Program-made: the position numbers and the translations under genes
Source: Paraburkholderia sartisoli
Lineage (GTDB): Bacteria > Pseudomonadota > Gammaproteobacteria > Burkholderiales > Burkholderiaceae
Length of the DNA stretch: 64,000 nucleotides
NCBI RefSeq assembly: GCF_900107685.1
Contig: NZ_FNRQ01000001.1
Location: 620,001 to 684,000 of the forward strand
Direction: 5' to 3'
Notes under the pieces: model-generated
The model's input: the letters and a program-made list of their open reading frames with translations, nothing else
Database searches by the model: none
What the model was told of the DNA's origin: nothing
Shown: positions 19,613-30,713 of the stretch, piece by piece
Layout: each line of letters opens with the position of its first letter
Position numbering within the stretch: the stretch's first letter is position 1

Positions 19613-21934
19613 ATGGCAAAAGCTACCTATTCCGCGAACGCGCAGGCATTGCCGCATCGCATGTCGCGCCTCTTCACCGAAATCCGCTGGATCTTGCAGG
19701 TCGCGCTCGGCGTTTTCCTGCTCATGGCGCTCGTCAGCTATACCCGGCGCGATCCCAGCTGGACCCACGCCGCGCAGGTCGACCACATCGCGAACTGGGC
19801 CGGCCGCGTCGGCGCCTGGACGTCCGATATCCTGCTGCTCCTCTTCGGTTTGTCCGCGTACTGGTGGGTTGTCCTGCTCGCGCGGCGCATTTCCGCCAAC
19901 TATCGCCGCATCACCCGGCACGATGCCATCGACGAAGACGCGCCGCGCGACAACAGCTGGCTCGCCGAAGCGTTTGCCTTCGTGCTGGTGCTGCTCGCCA
20001 GCGAAGGCATCGCAGCGCTGCGCATGTGGTCGCTCAAGGTGCAGTTGCCACGCCAGCACATGCCGGGCGGCGTGATCGGCGAAGCGGTCGCGCATGGCGT
20101 CTCGCACGCGCTCGGCTTCACGGGCGGCACGCTCGCGCTCCTGATCGTGCTCGCGATCGGGCTGTCGCTGTATTTCCGTTTTTCGTGGCTGTCGGTGTGC
20201 GAGCGCGTCGGCGAGTCGATCATTTCGGCGGTGACGTTCGCGAAGCTGCGCCGCGAAGCGGGCCGCGACCGCAAGCTCGGCGAAGCGGCGGCCGTCAAAC
20301 GCGAAGGCAAGGTGGAGCAGGGCCGCGTGCGCATCGAGGAACACGAGCCGGTGATGATCGTGCCGCCGGTGGTGAAGCCGGAGAAATCGGAGCGCGTCGA
20401 GAAAGAGCGCCAGGTGCCGCTTTTCACCGACCTGCCGGGCGATTCCACGTTGCCGCCGATTTCGCTGCTCGACCCGGCGCCCGCCATGCAGGAAACCATT
20501 TCCGCCGATACGCTCGAATTCACGTCGCGGCTCATCGAAAAGAAGCTGAAGGATTTCGGCGTCGATGTGAGCGTGGTCGCGGCGTATCCGGGCCCGGTCG
20601 TCACGCGTTACGAAATCGAACCGGCCACGGGCGTGAAGGGCAGCCAGATCGTCGGTCTCGCGAAGGATCTGGCGCGTTCGCTGTCGCTCGTGTCGATCCG
20701 GGTGGTCGAGACGATTCCGGGCAAGAATTTCATGGCGCTGGAGTTGCCGAACCAGCGCCGCCAGACGGTGACGCTCTCCGAGATTCTCGGCTCCGCCGTC
20801 TATGCGGACGCGGCCTCGCCGCTCACGATGGGCCTCGGCAAGGACATCGGCGGCAAGCCGGTGTGCGCCGATCTCGCGAAGATGCCTCACCTGCTGGTGG
20901 CCGGCACGACGGGTTCCGGCAAGTCGGTCGGGATCAACGCGATGATCCTGTCGCTGCTGTACAAGGCGAACGCCGACCAGGTCCGCATGATCCTGATCGA
21001 TCCGAAGATGCTCGAAATGAGCGTCTACGAAGGCATTCCGCATCTGCTGTGTCCGGTGGTCACGGATATGCGCCAGGCCGGCCACGCGCTGAACTGGGCG
21101 GTCGCCGAAATGGAGCGCCGCTACAAGCTGATGAGCAAGCTCGGCGTGCGTAACCTCGCCGGCTACAACAACAAGATCGACGAAGCGACGAAGCGCGAGG
21201 AAAAGATCCCGAATCCGTTCAGCCTCACGCCGGACGACGCGGAACCGCTGACGCGCCTGCCGAACATCGTCGTCGTGATCGACGAACTCGCCGACCTGAT
21301 GATGGTGGTCGGCAAGAAGGTCGAGGAACTGATCGCGCGGATCGCGCAGAAGGCGCGCGCGGCCGGTATTCACCTGATTCTCGCGACGCAGCGTCCTTCC
21401 GTCGACGTCATCACTGGCCTCATCAAGGCCAACGTGCCGACGCGGATGGCGTTCCAGGTGTCGTCGAAGATCGACTCGCGCACGATTCTCGACCAGCAGG
21501 GCGCGGAGTCGCTGCTCGGCATGGGTGACATGCTGTATCTGCCGCCGGGAAGCGGTTTGCCGGTGCGCGTGCATGGCGCGTTCGTATCGGACGAAGAAGT
21601 GCATCGCGTCGTCGACAAGCTCAAGGAGCAGGGCGAGCCGAACTATATCGAAGGCATCCTTGAGGGCGGCGTGCTGGGCGAGGGCGACGAAGGTTCCGCC
21701 GGTGCGGCGGGAACCGGCGCGGGCGGTGGCGAGTCGGACCCGCTTTACGATCAGGCCGTCGAGATCGTCACCAAAAACCGTCGCGCGTCGATTTCGCTGG
21801 TGCAGCGGCATCTGCGCATCGGCTACAACCGCGCCGCGCGGCTCCTCGAACAGATGGAGCAGTCGGGCATCGTCTCGGCGATGTCGTCGAACGGCAATCG
21901 CGAGATTCTCGTGCCGGTGCGCGAGGCCGATTGA
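19613..21934 (+). CDS. ftsK: DNA translocase FtsK
   Basis: A septum-anchored hexameric motor that pumps DNA toward dif and activates XerCD recombination during division. The N-terminal region (about 20-190) has four to five membrane segments. A short acidic and basic linker follows (about 200-300, much shorter than in E. coli). The motor carries Walker [10 protein letters not shown] near residue 430, Walker [14 protein letters not shown] near 560, and [13 protein letters not shown]. The last 65 residues are the gamma winged helix ([29 protein letters not shown]) that reads KOPS. The 773-residue length is typical of betaproteobacteria. lolA follows. Confidence 0.96.
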   Translation: MAKATYSANAQALPHRMSRLFTEIRWILQVALGVFLLMALVSYTRRDPSWTHAAQVDHIANWAGRVGAWTSDILLLLFGLSAYWWVVLLARRISANYRRITRHDAIDEDAPRDNSWLAEAFAFVLVLLASEGIAALRMWSLKVQLPRQHMPGGVIGEAVAHGVSHALGFTGGTLALLIVLAIGLSLYFRFSWLSVCERVGESIISAVTFAKLRREAGRDRKLGEAAAVKREGKVEQGRVRIEEHEPVMIVPPVVKPEKSERVEKERQVPLFTDLPGDSTLPPISLLDPAPAMQETISADTLEFTSRLIEKKLKDFGVDVSVVAAYPGPVVTRYEIEPATGVKGSQIVGLAKDLARSLSLVSIRVVETIPGKNFMALELPNQRRQTVTLSEILGSAVYADAASPLTMGLGKDIGGKPVCADLAKMPHLLVAGTTGSGKSVGINAMILSLLYKANADQVRMILIDPKMLEMSVYEGIPHLLCPVVTDMRQAGHALNWAVAEMERRYKLMSKLGVRNLAGYNNKIDEATKREEKIPNPFSLTPDDAEPLTRLPNIVVVIDELADLMMVVGKKVEELIARIAQKARAAGIHLILATQRPSVDVITGLIKANVPTRMAFQVSSKIDSRTILDQQGAESLLGMGDMLYLPPGSGLPVRVHGAFVSDEEVHRVVDKLKEQGEPNYIEGILEGGVLGEGDEGSAGAAGTGAGGGESDPLYDQAVEIVTKNRRASISLVQRHLRIGYNRAARLLEQMEQSGIVSAMSSNGNREILVPVREAD

Positions 21935-22065
21935 GCCGGTTCGATGGCCGGGATCCGGCTGGCAACGACCAATAAGCGGCGCTCGCATGACGTGCGTCGT
22001 GCCACCGATGCCAGTCCGGAAACTGGTCGCCGTCGCGGCGATGAATTCCTTCCATGGAGAAAGAC

Positions 22066-22791
22066 ATGCAGCAACAAGTCGGGCCGAATGCCCGTGTTTC
22101 CCGTTCCGCTTTGCTTCAGGCGACGCGTTCGCTGGCTCGCGTCGTGGGCGGTGTCGCGGTGGGCGCATCGATGCTGTTCGCGTCGCAGGCGTTTGCGAGC
22201 GGAACGGAGCAGTTGAAGGCGTTTGTGTCGCAGGTGCATGCGGCGCGCGGCACGTTCGTGCAGCGCGAAATAAAGGCGCCGAGTGCGGCGCAGGGTGCGA
22301 GCGGCGCGCTCCCGACGATGTCGAAGTCGGGTGGCACGTCGAGCGGCACGTTCCTGTTCGCGCGACCCGGCAAATTTATCTGGTCGTACGAGAAACCGTA
22401 TGAGCAGGTGCTGCAGGCCGACGGCGACAAGCTTTACGTCTACGACAAGGACCTGAACCAGGTCACGGTGCGCACGCTGGGCGGCGCGCTCGGCGCGAGT
22501 CCGGCGGCGATCCTGTTCGGCAGCAACGATCTCGACAAGAACTTCACGCTGCGCGACGCGGGCGTGAAGGATGGCATCGACTGGCTCGAACTCACGCCGA
22601 AATCGAAGGACACGCAGTTTCAGCGCGTCGGCATCGGTTTTCGCGACGGCAATCTGGAAGCGATGGAACTGCACGACGTGTTCGGTAACGTCACGCTGCT
22701 GACGTTCTCGAATATCCAGAAGAATCCGCCGCTCACGCCGAACCAGTTCAAGTTCACCGTGCCGAAGGGCGCGGATGTGATCAACGGTTAA
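22066..22791 (+). CDS. lolA: Outer-membrane lipoprotein carrier protein
   Basis: A periplasmic chaperone that ferries lipoproteins from LolCDE to the outer membrane. The signal peptide ends in a hydrophobic stretch with likely cleavage after QAFA. The mature protein begins with [19 protein letters not shown], then has the LolA core [19 protein letters not shown], with the aromatic residues that line the lipid pocket. ATG at 22066 is preferred over 22054 because GGAGA is spaced properly before it. The 241-residue length includes an Ala/Ser-rich insert (about residues 70-90). It follows ftsK by 131 bases. Its last four bases overlap the convergent LysR gene. Confidence 0.93.
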   Translation: MQQQVGPNARVSRSALLQATRSLARVVGGVAVGASMLFASQAFASGTEQLKAFVSQVHAARGTFVQREIKAPSAAQGASGALPTMSKSGGTSSGTFLFARPGKFIWSYEKPYEQVLQADGDKLYVYDKDLNQVTVRTLGGALGASPAAILFGSNDLDKNFTLRDAGVKDGIDWLELTPKSKDTQFQRVGIGFRDGNLEAMELHDVFGNVTLLTFSNIQKNPPLTPNQFKFTVPKGADVING

Positions 22792-23744
22792 GCGTTTCCG
22801 TCCGTTTCATCCTTACCGCTTTCGCCGCTCTCACCGTTTTCCGTGGCCGGCGGATGGGCGGCCTTCATGTCGTCGATGAACGCCTCGACGATATCCGTAC
22901 GGTGCTGCCGCGCGCGCGTGACCATCTGGAACGCGACGCGGTAGCGCATCGCCTGCGGATTCAGCGCGGCGAGCAAACCCGCCTTCAGATACGGCGCGGC
23001 ATAGTGCTCCGGCAGATAGCCGAGATGGCAGCCGGAGAGCACGAGCATCGCGACCGCCTCCATGTTGTCGGCCACCGCCGTCACGTTCTGCGCCGCCGTC
23101 GAGCTTCCGGCTTCGGGTAGCGGATAGCTGCGCCACGCCCACGCGTGCTGCGCGGCTTCGGCCGGGTCGATGCCGCCGGCCCTCGCGAACAGCGGGTGAT
23201 CCTTCGCGCAGTACGCGAGCTGGTCTTCGGCGAAGATTTCCGTGTATTCCAGCGACGGCACCCGGTGCCAGAAGTAGCCGATTCCCACCTGAATACGCTC
23301 GCTCAGCAGCAGTTCTTCCAGCTCGCCCGGCGAGCGCACGAAGATCGAGAACCGCACGGATTCGTCGCGCGCGCGAAAGCGGCGGATCGCCTCGCTGATC
23401 CGCGCGCTCGCCGACACCGGCGTGTGCCCGATCATGCCGATTCCCAGCGTGCCCACCAGCTTTCTTCCGACGTTGCGCGCCTGCATCCCGAACGTATCCA
23501 TTGCCGAGAGCAAGGTGCGCGCGGCGTCGACGAACTGCTCGCCGCGCGCGGTCAGCGCGAAACCGCCGCGTCCGCGCTCGCACAGCCGGTAACCCAGACG
23601 TGTTTCGAGCGTGGCGAGCTGGGTGCTGATCGTCGACTGGCCGATGTTGAGGGTCGCCTGCGCGGCCGTCACGCCGCCGGCGTCGACGATTGCCAGAAAC
23701 ACGCGGATCAGCCGCAGATCGAGGTCGGTAAGTTGGGAGAACAT
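22788..23744 (-). CDS. LysR-family regulator, likely of the adjacent guanidinobutyrase gene
   Basis: A 318-residue LysR-type transcription factor. Residues 6-65 are the winged helix-turn-helix, with [22 protein letters not shown] as the recognition region; the remainder is the two-lobe effector-binding domain. It is divergent from the ureohydrolase gene, the usual layout for a LysR protein and its target; such regulators bind T-N11-A sites in the gap and need a small inducer, perhaps the guanidino substrate. A GAATG-N12-CATTC dyad at 23796-23817 in that gap is a candidate site. Confidence 0.88.
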   Translation of the reverse strand: MFSQLTDLDLRLIRVFLAIVDAGGVTAAQATLNIGQSTISTQLATLETRLGYRLCERGRGGFALTARGEQFVDAARTLLSAMDTFGMQARNVGRKLVGTLGIGMIGHTPVSASARISEAIRRFRARDESVRFSIFVRSPGELEELLLSERIQVGIGYFWHRVPSLEYTEIFAEDQLAYCAKDHPLFARAGGIDPAEAAQHAWAWRSYPLPEAGSSTAAQNVTAVADNMEAVAMLVLSGCHLGYLPEHYAAPYLKAGLLAALNPQAMRYRVAFQMVTRARQHRTDIVEAFIDDMKAAHPPATENGESGESGKDETDGNA

Positions 23745-23942
23745 GGCGTTGTGCGGTGTGGTGCGATGGGCCGGGATGGAAACATCGATACCAATGAATG
23801 TGAAGGTTATTCCATTCGCATTTCATCTTCGTTAAAAATGTACAAGAATGAGAATTCAAATGGGTTCCGGGTTGATCGGGATTACCCTATGTAAACCCGA
23901 TCATCTCCGCACGATTTGCATCTCTTTCATGGGCGAGCCACG

Positions 23943-24941
23943 ATGAAACCTTCAGCCTTCGTTTTCCCCGACGCCAACGCGGAGCATCCGCAACCGCTTT
24001 CGGGCAACCAGATGGCCCGCTGCGGCGGCATCACGACGATGATGCGGCTGCCGTATGTCGAATCGGCAGAGGGACTGGACGCGTGCTTCGTCGGCGTGCC
24101 GTTCGATCTCGGGACGTCGAACCGGACGGGCGCGCGTTTCGGCCCGCGCCAGATCCGCTCGGAATCGGTGCTGCTTCGCCCGTACAACATGGCGACGCGC
24201 GCGGCGCCGTTCGATTCGCTGCGCGTCGCGGATATCGGCGACGTGGCGATCAACCCGTACAACCTGCTCGACTCGATTGCGCGCATCGAGACTGCCTACG
24301 ACGAGATCCTTCAGCACGGTGCGAAACCGGTCACGCTGGGCGGCGATCACACGATCGCGCTGCCGATCCTGCGCGCGATCCACCGCAAGTACGGCAAGGT
24401 CGGTCTGATTCACGTCGACGCCCACGCGGACGTCAACGACACGATGATGGGCGAGAAGATCGCCCACGGCACGCCGTTCCGTCGCGCGGTGGAAGAGGGG
24501 CTGCTGGATACCTCGCGCGTCGTGCAGATCGGCCTGCGCGGTACCGGCTACGCGGCGGAAGACTTCGACTGGTGCCGCGATCAGGGCTTCGAAGTCGTGC
24601 AGGCCGAAGCATGCTGGAACCAGTCGCTGGCGCCGCTGATGTCGCGCGTGCGCGAGCGGATGGGCGACGGCCCGGTGTACATCACGTTCGATATCGACGG
24701 TATCGATCCGGCGTTCGCGCCGGGCACGGGCACGCCGGAAATCGCGGGGCTGACGGTGCCGCAGGCGCTCGAGATCATCCGCGGCTCGCATGGGCTGAAC
24801 ATCGTCGGCTGCGATCTGGTGGAAGTGGCACCGCCGTACGATCCGTTCGGCACGACCGCGCTGCTCGGGGCAAATCTTGCATATGAATTGCTGTGCGTGC
24901 TGCCGGGCGTCGAGTATCGGCCCGCGACGCGCCACGCGTAA
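23943..24941 (+). CDS. Ureohydrolase: agmatinase / guanidinobutyrase-like
   Basis: A binuclear manganese hydrolase that splits a guanidino compound into urea and an amine or amino acid. The metal ligands are GGDHT (near 139-143), DAHADVND (near 163-170) and FDIDGIDPAFAPGTGTPE (near 250-267). RCGGITTMMRLP near residue 30 is typical of the guanidinobutyrase/guanidinopropionase branch and is not seen in E. coli agmatinase. ATG at 23943 gives 332 residues. It lies between its divergent LysR gene and a convergent NCS1 permease. The exact substrate, 4-guanidinobutyrate, 3-guanidinopropionate or agmatine, cannot be fixed from sequence. Confidence 0.88.
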   Translation: MKPSAFVFPDANAEHPQPLSGNQMARCGGITTMMRLPYVESAEGLDACFVGVPFDLGTSNRTGARFGPRQIRSESVLLRPYNMATRAAPFDSLRVADIGDVAINPYNLLDSIARIETAYDEILQHGAKPVTLGGDHTIALPILRAIHRKYGKVGLIHVDAHADVNDTMMGEKIAHGTPFRRAVEEGLLDTSRVVQIGLRGTGYAAEDFDWCRDQGFEVVQAEACWNQSLAPLMSRVRERMGDGPVYITFDIDGIDPAFAPGTGTPEIAGLTVPQALEIIRGSHGLNIVGCDLVEVAPPYDPFGTTALLGANLAYELLCVLPGVEYRPATRHA

Positions 24942-24963
24942 AAACTGGATGACCTGCGATGTG

Positions 24964-24991
24964 AATGGCCCGCGAATGTGAGCGGGCCATT
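24964..24991. terminator. Hairpin between convergent ureohydrolase and permease genes
   Basis: AATGGCCCGC (24964-24973) pairs perfectly with GCGGGCCATT (24982-24991) around an 8-base loop. The U runs are short on both strands. It sits between two convergent stops and probably serves both. Confidence 0.65.
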
Positions 24992-24996
24992 TGCAC

Positions 24997-26313
24997 TTAC
25001 GCGTACGCTTCGCGTCGCGCGGACACGAACGCGAGATAACACAGCGCGCCGATTGCCAGCGCCGGCAGTGTTGCGCCGAGATTCGGCAGCCATTGATTGA
25101 TCGCCTGATAGGCCGCGATGCCGATTGCCCACGCGATGAACGCGCTGACATGCCAGCCGCCCGAGAAACCATAACGCCCGCGCACGTCGCCGATCGCCGC
25201 CGCATCGATACGACGCTTGCGGACGATGAAGTGATCCACCAGCACCACGCCGAAGAGCGGCGCGAACACCGAGCCGATCAGCAGCAGGAAGTTCTGGTAC
25301 TTCGCCATCGGCACAGCCAGCGCGATCAGCGTGCAGACCGCGCCGAACGAAGCCGAAAGCAGTGGCACGCTCATGCGCGTCCAGAACGTGCCGGTCGACA
25401 CGGCCGCCGAGTGAATATCGGCAAACGCGTTGTCGATTTCATCGATGAGGATCAGCAGCAGCGCGAGGCCGCCACCGGCCTGCGCGAGCGCCGTGGTCAG
25501 GAGCGCATCGCCACCGCCGGCAGCAAGGCCATAGATCGCGCCGAGTGCGTAGAACCAGATATTCGCGATGCCGTAGCCGAGCAGCGTGCCGCGAAACGTC
25601 TCGCCCGCGCGACGGCCAAAGCGCGTGTAATCCGCGATCAGCGGCAACCATGAAAGGGGCATCGCAACCACCAGATCGATCGCGCCGCCGAACGGCATCT
25701 CACCCGTGCCGGGACGCTGCATCAGCGCGGCGAGATCGTGTTTCGCGAGCAGATTCCACGTGAGCCACAGCGCGCCCGCCAGCAGGAGCCAGATGCCCCA
25801 GGTGCGCAGGAAACGCCGCACGAACGATAGCGGCCCGCTGATCGCGAGCAGCGTGGCCAGCACGCCGAAGATCACCGTCCAGGCGAGCGGCATCGAAAGG
25901 CCGAACGACTGTCTGGCAAGCGCATCGGCGGAATCGCGCATCACGATGATTTCGAACGAGCCCCAGCCGACGAGCTGCACCGCGTTGAGCACGGCCGGCA
26001 CCGAGGCGCCGCGCACGCCCAGCGTGGGCCGCAGCGACGACATGGCCGCGAGCCCCGTATCCGTGCCGATCACGCCAGCCAGCGCCAGCAGCACGACGCC
26101 AATCACGCTGCCGATGACGATCGCGGCCAGCGCGTGCGGCAGCGACAGGCCAGGCACGAGCAGCGCGCCCGCCTGCGCGACCAGCAGGCCGATGCCGAGC
26201 GAGAACCACAGGGCGAACGCGTCGCCGGTGCGGAACGCGCGCCGCGAATCGGGCACCGGTGTAAGCGGAGCGTAAGTAGAGCCGGCTTCGCCGGAGACTG
26301 GATCGTTTGCCAT
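24997..26313 (-). CDS. NCS1-family permease (CytX/CodB-like)
   Basis: A 438-residue inner-membrane transporter with about 12 hydrophobic segments. The start, FALWFSLGIGLLVAQAGALL, and the later LSWLPLIADYTRF and DHFIVRKRRID are typical of the nucleobase:cation symporter-1 family, close to CytX and CodB, which carry pyrimidines or hydroxymethylpyrimidine. No thi genes or TPP riboswitch lie nearby. Its neighbours suggest uptake of a guanidino compound or related nitrogen source, but that is inference. It faces the ureohydrolase gene and is divergent from rarA. Confidence 0.8.
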   Translation of the reverse strand: MANDPVSGEAGSTYAPLTPVPDSRRAFRTGDAFALWFSLGIGLLVAQAGALLVPGLSLPHALAAIVIGSVIGVVLLALAGVIGTDTGLAAMSSLRPTLGVRGASVPAVLNAVQLVGWGSFEIIVMRDSADALARQSFGLSMPLAWTVIFGVLATLLAISGPLSFVRRFLRTWGIWLLLAGALWLTWNLLAKHDLAALMQRPGTGEMPFGGAIDLVVAMPLSWLPLIADYTRFGRRAGETFRGTLLGYGIANIWFYALGAIYGLAAGGGDALLTTALAQAGGGLALLLILIDEIDNAFADIHSAAVSTGTFWTRMSVPLLSASFGAVCTLIALAVPMAKYQNFLLLIGSVFAPLFGVVLVDHFIVRKRRIDAAAIGDVRGRYGFSGGWHVSAFIAWAIGIAAYQAINQWLPNLGATLPALAIGALCYLAFVSARREAYA

Positions 26314-26550
26314 CTAAAGGTGTCCCTGTGTGTTGCTAATTTATCTTGATGCGACTGGGCAACGTGCGCGCCCCGGTTCACAAGCGCACGACCGCATGAC
26401 CACATTGTGCCGCGCACGGGCCGCGCCGTGACCCTGGCCGGATGGCTAACGTCGCGTGCGCGCATCTCGCCGCGGTCTGCCGGCTGTCATAATGCAGGAC
26501 CGTGCAGGGCATACCGCCCGTGCATGCGCCTTGCTGTACCGAATGCGAGA

Positions 26551-26559
26551 TTATCCACA
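26551..26559 (+). promoter_or_regulatory. Consensus DnaA box ahead of rarA
   Basis: TTATCCACA matches the strict DnaA box. It ends seven bases before the rarA start codon, so a bound DnaA could affect expression of this replication-fork gene. Only one copy is seen, so this is not an origin. Chance occurrence is possible. Confidence 0.4.
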
Positions 26560-26566
26560 AAACGCC

Positions 26567-27880
26567 ATGTTTGAAGAAACCCGTGCCAACGTGCCACTCG
26601 CCGAGCGGCTGCGCCCCCGCACTGTCGACGAAGTGATCGGACAGAAGCACCTGCTGGGTCCGAACAAGCCGCTGCGTGTCGCATTCGAATCGGGCGAGGC
26701 GCATTCGATGATCCTCTGGGGCCCGCCCGGCGTCGGCAAAACCACGCTCGCGCGCCTCATGGCCGACGCGTTTCATGCGGAATTCATCGCGTTGTCGGCG
26801 GTGCTGTCGGGCGTGAAGGATATCCGCGAGGCCGTCGAAACCGCGCAGGTCCATCGTGCGCGCGGCCATCAGACGCTCGTGTTCGTCGACGAGGTTCATC
26901 GTTTCAACAAGAGCCAGCAGGATGCGTTTCTTCCGCACGTCGAGTCGGGGCTGTTCGTGTTCGTCGGCGCAACCACCGAGAACCCCTCGTTCGAGGTGAA
27001 CAGTGCATTGCTGTCCCGGGCCGCTGTGTACGTGCTGAAAAGTCTGGACGACGACGAGCAGCGCGAACTGCTCGATCGCGCGCAGAAAGAACTCGGCGGC
27101 CTCACGTTCACGGACGAAGCGCGCGATGCGCTGATCGGCTCCGCCGACGGCGACGGTCGCAAGCTGCTGAACAACATGGAAATCATCGCGCGGGCCGCCG
27201 CGCAGCAGAAGACGTCGGAGATCGACGGCGCGTTGCTCGGCAGCGCGCTCACCGAGAACCTGCGCCGCTTCGACAAGGGCGGCGATGCGTTTTACGACCA
27301 GATCAGCGCGCTGCATAAATCCGTGCGCGGCAGCAATCCGGACGGCGCGCTGTACTGGTTCTGCCGCATGCTCGACGGCGGCGCGGACGCGCGTTATCTC
27401 GCGCGGCGCATCGTGCGCATGGCGTGGGAGGACATCGGTCTTGCCGATCCGCGCGCCGCGCGCATCGCGCTCGACGCCGCCGAGACCTATGAGCGTCTCG
27501 GCACGCCGGAGGGTGAACTCGCGCTCGCGCAGGCGATCATCTATCTTGCGGTCGCACCGAAGTCGAACGCGGGCTATATGGCGTACAACGAGGCGCGCCG
27601 GTTCGTCGGCAAGGACCAGTCGCGGGGCGTGCCGGTTCACCTGCGCAACGCGCCGACGAAGCTGATGAAAGAGCTTGGCTATGGTCACGACTATCGCTAC
27701 GCGCACGATGAGCCCGACGCGTACGCGGCGGGCGAAACCTATCTTCCTGATGGCATGCGCGAGCCACACTGGTATGAACCGACGCCGCGTGGTCTCGAAG
27801 GCAAGATCGCCGACAAGATGAACCGCCTGCGTGAACTCGATGCGCAATGGCGCAGCGAGAACCGGCAGAAGAAAGACTGA
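26567..27880 (+). CDS. rarA: Replication-associated recombination protein A (MgsA/RarA AAA+ ATPase)
   Basis: A clamp-loader-like AAA+ ATPase that acts at stalled replication forks. Walker A is GPPGVGKTT (52-60), Walker B is LVFVDEVHRFNK near 105-115, and the sensor region VGATTENPSFEVN follows. The C-terminal half holds the tetramerisation and MgsA domain (DALYWFCRMLDGGADARY-like segment, then YGHDYRYAHDEPDAYAAGE). ATG at 26567 gives 437 residues. It lies in the conserved lolA-rarA-serS order, here separated from lolA by an inserted cassette. Confidence 0.95.
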   Translation: MFEETRANVPLAERLRPRTVDEVIGQKHLLGPNKPLRVAFESGEAHSMILWGPPGVGKTTLARLMADAFHAEFIALSAVLSGVKDIREAVETAQVHRARGHQTLVFVDEVHRFNKSQQDAFLPHVESGLFVFVGATTENPSFEVNSALLSRAAVYVLKSLDDDEQRELLDRAQKELGGLTFTDEARDALIGSADGDGRKLLNNMEIIARAAAQQKTSEIDGALLGSALTENLRRFDKGGDAFYDQISALHKSVRGSNPDGALYWFCRMLDGGADARYLARRIVRMAWEDIGLADPRAARIALDAAETYERLGTPEGELALAQAIIYLAVAPKSNAGYMAYNEARRFVGKDQSRGVPVHLRNAPTKLMKELGYGHDYRYAHDEPDAYAAGETYLPDGMREPHWYEPTPRGLEGKIADKMNRLRELDAQWRSENRQKKD

Positions 27881-29269
<1,389 letters not shown>

Positions 29270-29318
29270 GCGGAGGGCGGATCGCTTCGGGCCTCTACGT
29301 GTTTTTACAGAAAGGGGC

Positions 29319-29347
29319 TTGGAAAGCGTTTTCAACTGTTCTATAAT
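29319..29347 (+). promoter_or_regulatory. Sigma-70 promoter of tRNA-Ser(CGA)
   Basis: TTGGAA (29319-29324), a 17-base spacer and TATAAT (29342-29347) give a strong promoter about 70 bases upstream of the mature tRNA 5' end. Confidence 0.75.
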
Positions 29348-29418
29348 CTTCGCTTCCCCAAGCAGCGACCCGCTTGAGGATTGACGCAGAAGCGAACAAG
29401 CGGAGCGTCAACAATGCC

Positions 29419-29509
29419 GGAAAGGTGGCAGAGTGGTCGAATGCGCCGGACTCGAAATCCGGTGTACAGTTTTGCTGTACCGTGGGTTCGAATCCCACCC
29501 TTTCCGCCA
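29419..29509 (+). tRNA. tRNA-Ser(CGA)
   Basis: A 91-base cloverleaf including an encoded CCA. The acceptor stem GGAAAGG pairs with CCTTTCC. The anticodon loop CTCGAAA reads UCG. A long variable arm (GTACAG..CTGTAC) marks it as a class II serine tRNA. It follows serS, the enzyme that charges it, with its own promoter. Confidence 0.97.
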
Positions 29510-29517
29510 GAACATCA

Positions 29518-29546
29518 TGAAAACAGGCCCTTCGGGGCCTGTTTTC
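29518..29546 (+). terminator. Terminator of tRNA-Ser(CGA)
   Basis: The stem AAAACAGGCCC with a UUCG loop and its complement is followed by TTTTC. It starts nine bases after the encoded CCA. Confidence 0.85.
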
Positions 29547-29736
29547 GTTTCTACCCGCCAAAGAATCCACCCGACACTAAAGACTCAATGGCTGCGCTGT
29601 CGAGTGTGGTGGGTGGCGGCAGTTTTTCCTGGCTTATTTGACAAATGCTATGATTGCTGCTGACGCCAGACCGCGAGCTGATGCATACTTTAAGCCGTTG
29701 ATTTGCATGCATATTTCGCGAAAACCGGGAGCAATC

Positions 29737-29913
29737 ATGACCACTGCCAAGAGGAAGGAACTGTACGGGGTAGAACTCAAGCCCCGAACGATCATCCGTC
29801 CTAAGACTGAAGTGAAGGCCGCGACACAAGCTCAAAAGAGTGACATCTTGCGCGCTGCCCGGAAGGTCATCTCCGAGCATCGAGACGTGCTGACTGCGTT
29901 GAAGGATCGTTGA
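29737..29913 (+). CDS. Putative antitoxin of a Doc-type toxin-antitoxin pair
   Basis: A 58-residue basic protein starting at ATG 29737, with GGGAG properly spaced upstream; the longer in-frame start at 29638 lacks such a site. The C-terminal part (KSDILRAARKVISEHRDVLTAL) is an amphipathic helix of the kind that plugs the active groove of Fic/Doc toxins. The N-terminal half is basic, perhaps DNA-binding, but I do not recognise a Phd, ribbon-helix-helix or AbrB fold. It ends one base before the toxin start. GC content is clearly below that of the neighbouring core genes. The role is inferred mainly from position. Confidence 0.65.
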   Translation: MTTAKRKELYGVELKPRTIIRPKTEVKAATQAQKSDILRAARKVISEHRDVLTALKDR

Positions 29914-29914
29914 T

Positions 29915-30301
29915 TTGCTGGATCTTGACTACGTCATTACCATCCATGATGAAATCCTGCGGGACTTCGGTGGCCTTACCGGGTTTGCTCATGGAGGTCG
30001 TGGCGGAGTCGAAGCAGCGCTCCATCGTGTTGCCAATCATGCGCACTACGCCGGTCTGGATGATGTTTTCGGGATCGCCGCGACGTATGCAGAGGCTATA
30101 GCTCGCGGACACGTATTCAACGATGCGAATAAACGCACGGATCTCACATGCGCTCTCACCTACCTGGAAGAGCAGGGAGTTTTCATTCCCCGACTGGCTG
30201 CACTTGAAGATCTAATGGTCGATGTCGCTGATGGAAAAGTGAATACAGAGGAACTCGCTGAGTACTTTAGCGCCATTTGGGAATTATCGAAGCCGCAGTA
30301 A
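29915..30301 (+). CDS. doc: Death-on-curing (Doc/Fic family) toxin
   Basis: A 128-residue toxin. HVFNDANKR (66-74) is the Doc form of the Fic motif, HxFx(D/N)(A/G)NKR. P1 Doc phosphorylates EF-Tu and stops translation; this protein probably does the same. The leading LDLDYVITIHDEILRDFGG is the usual N terminus of chromosomal Doc proteins. The start is probably TTG at 29915, one base after the antitoxin stop, so translation is coupled. A strong terminator follows. Codon use differs from core genes, suggesting acquisition next to the tRNA-Ser gene. Confidence 0.88.
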   Translation: MLDLDYVITIHDEILRDFGGLTGFAHGGRGGVEAALHRVANHAHYAGLDDVFGIAATYAEAIARGHVFNDANKRTDLTCALTYLEEQGVFIPRLAALEDLMVDVADGKVNTEELAEYFSAIWELSKPQ

Positions 30302-30312
30302 CCTTCCGTCTC

Positions 30313-30346
30313 ATACAAGATCGCGTTGAAGCGATCTTGTATTTCT
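30313..30346 (+). terminator. Terminator of the antitoxin-doc operon
   Basis: ATACAAGATCGC (30313-30324) and its exact complement (30331-30342) flank a 6-base loop, followed by TTCT. It lies 11 bases past the toxin stop. Confidence 0.8.
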
Positions 30347-30713
30347 AGTGTTTCACCAATGTCCACATCTGGGTGCAGGCATCCGTATGCACTTGCATGT
30401 ACCCCGGGGAGTAAGTGCTCGACGCATTTCTCCGGGCATCCTCGTTGCATCGCATAGCCAGCGTTGTGGTGCGTCCCGTCGTGGGACTGGTTCTGGATCG
30501 GGACGTCCTCAAGTGGCCTTGCGCGAAAACGTCGGCGCTCTTCTGGATGCCCTATTGGGTGCGAACGGAGGCGAGCCGCGAGCAGACAGCACCACCCACT
30601 GCGCCGTGCCATCCAGCGCCGTCACGCCTCACGGGCTTACCCGCTCAACCCTGGCGATTTTTTGCCGTTAACCATTGGCAGAGTGACCGAAGCCGGCCTG
30701 ATATCTCATCGAT
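30347..30713. other. Intergenic region, nothing recognised
   Basis: About 370 bases between the toxin terminator and the c-di-GMP gene. Open frames here are overlapping and unlike known proteins. No tRNA, repeat or clear promoter was found. It may be decayed accessory DNA. Confidence 0.35.

Noticed and set aside
26314-26566. A possible TPP riboswitch before the CytX-like permease
   Set aside because: The conserved TPP aptamer cores are not visible on the minus strand here, and no thi genes lie nearby.
29510-30713. A tRNA-Ser-integrated genomic island with flanking att repeats
   Set aside because: I found no second copy of the tRNA 3' end and no integrase near 29.5-30.7 kb, so a bounded element is not supported.
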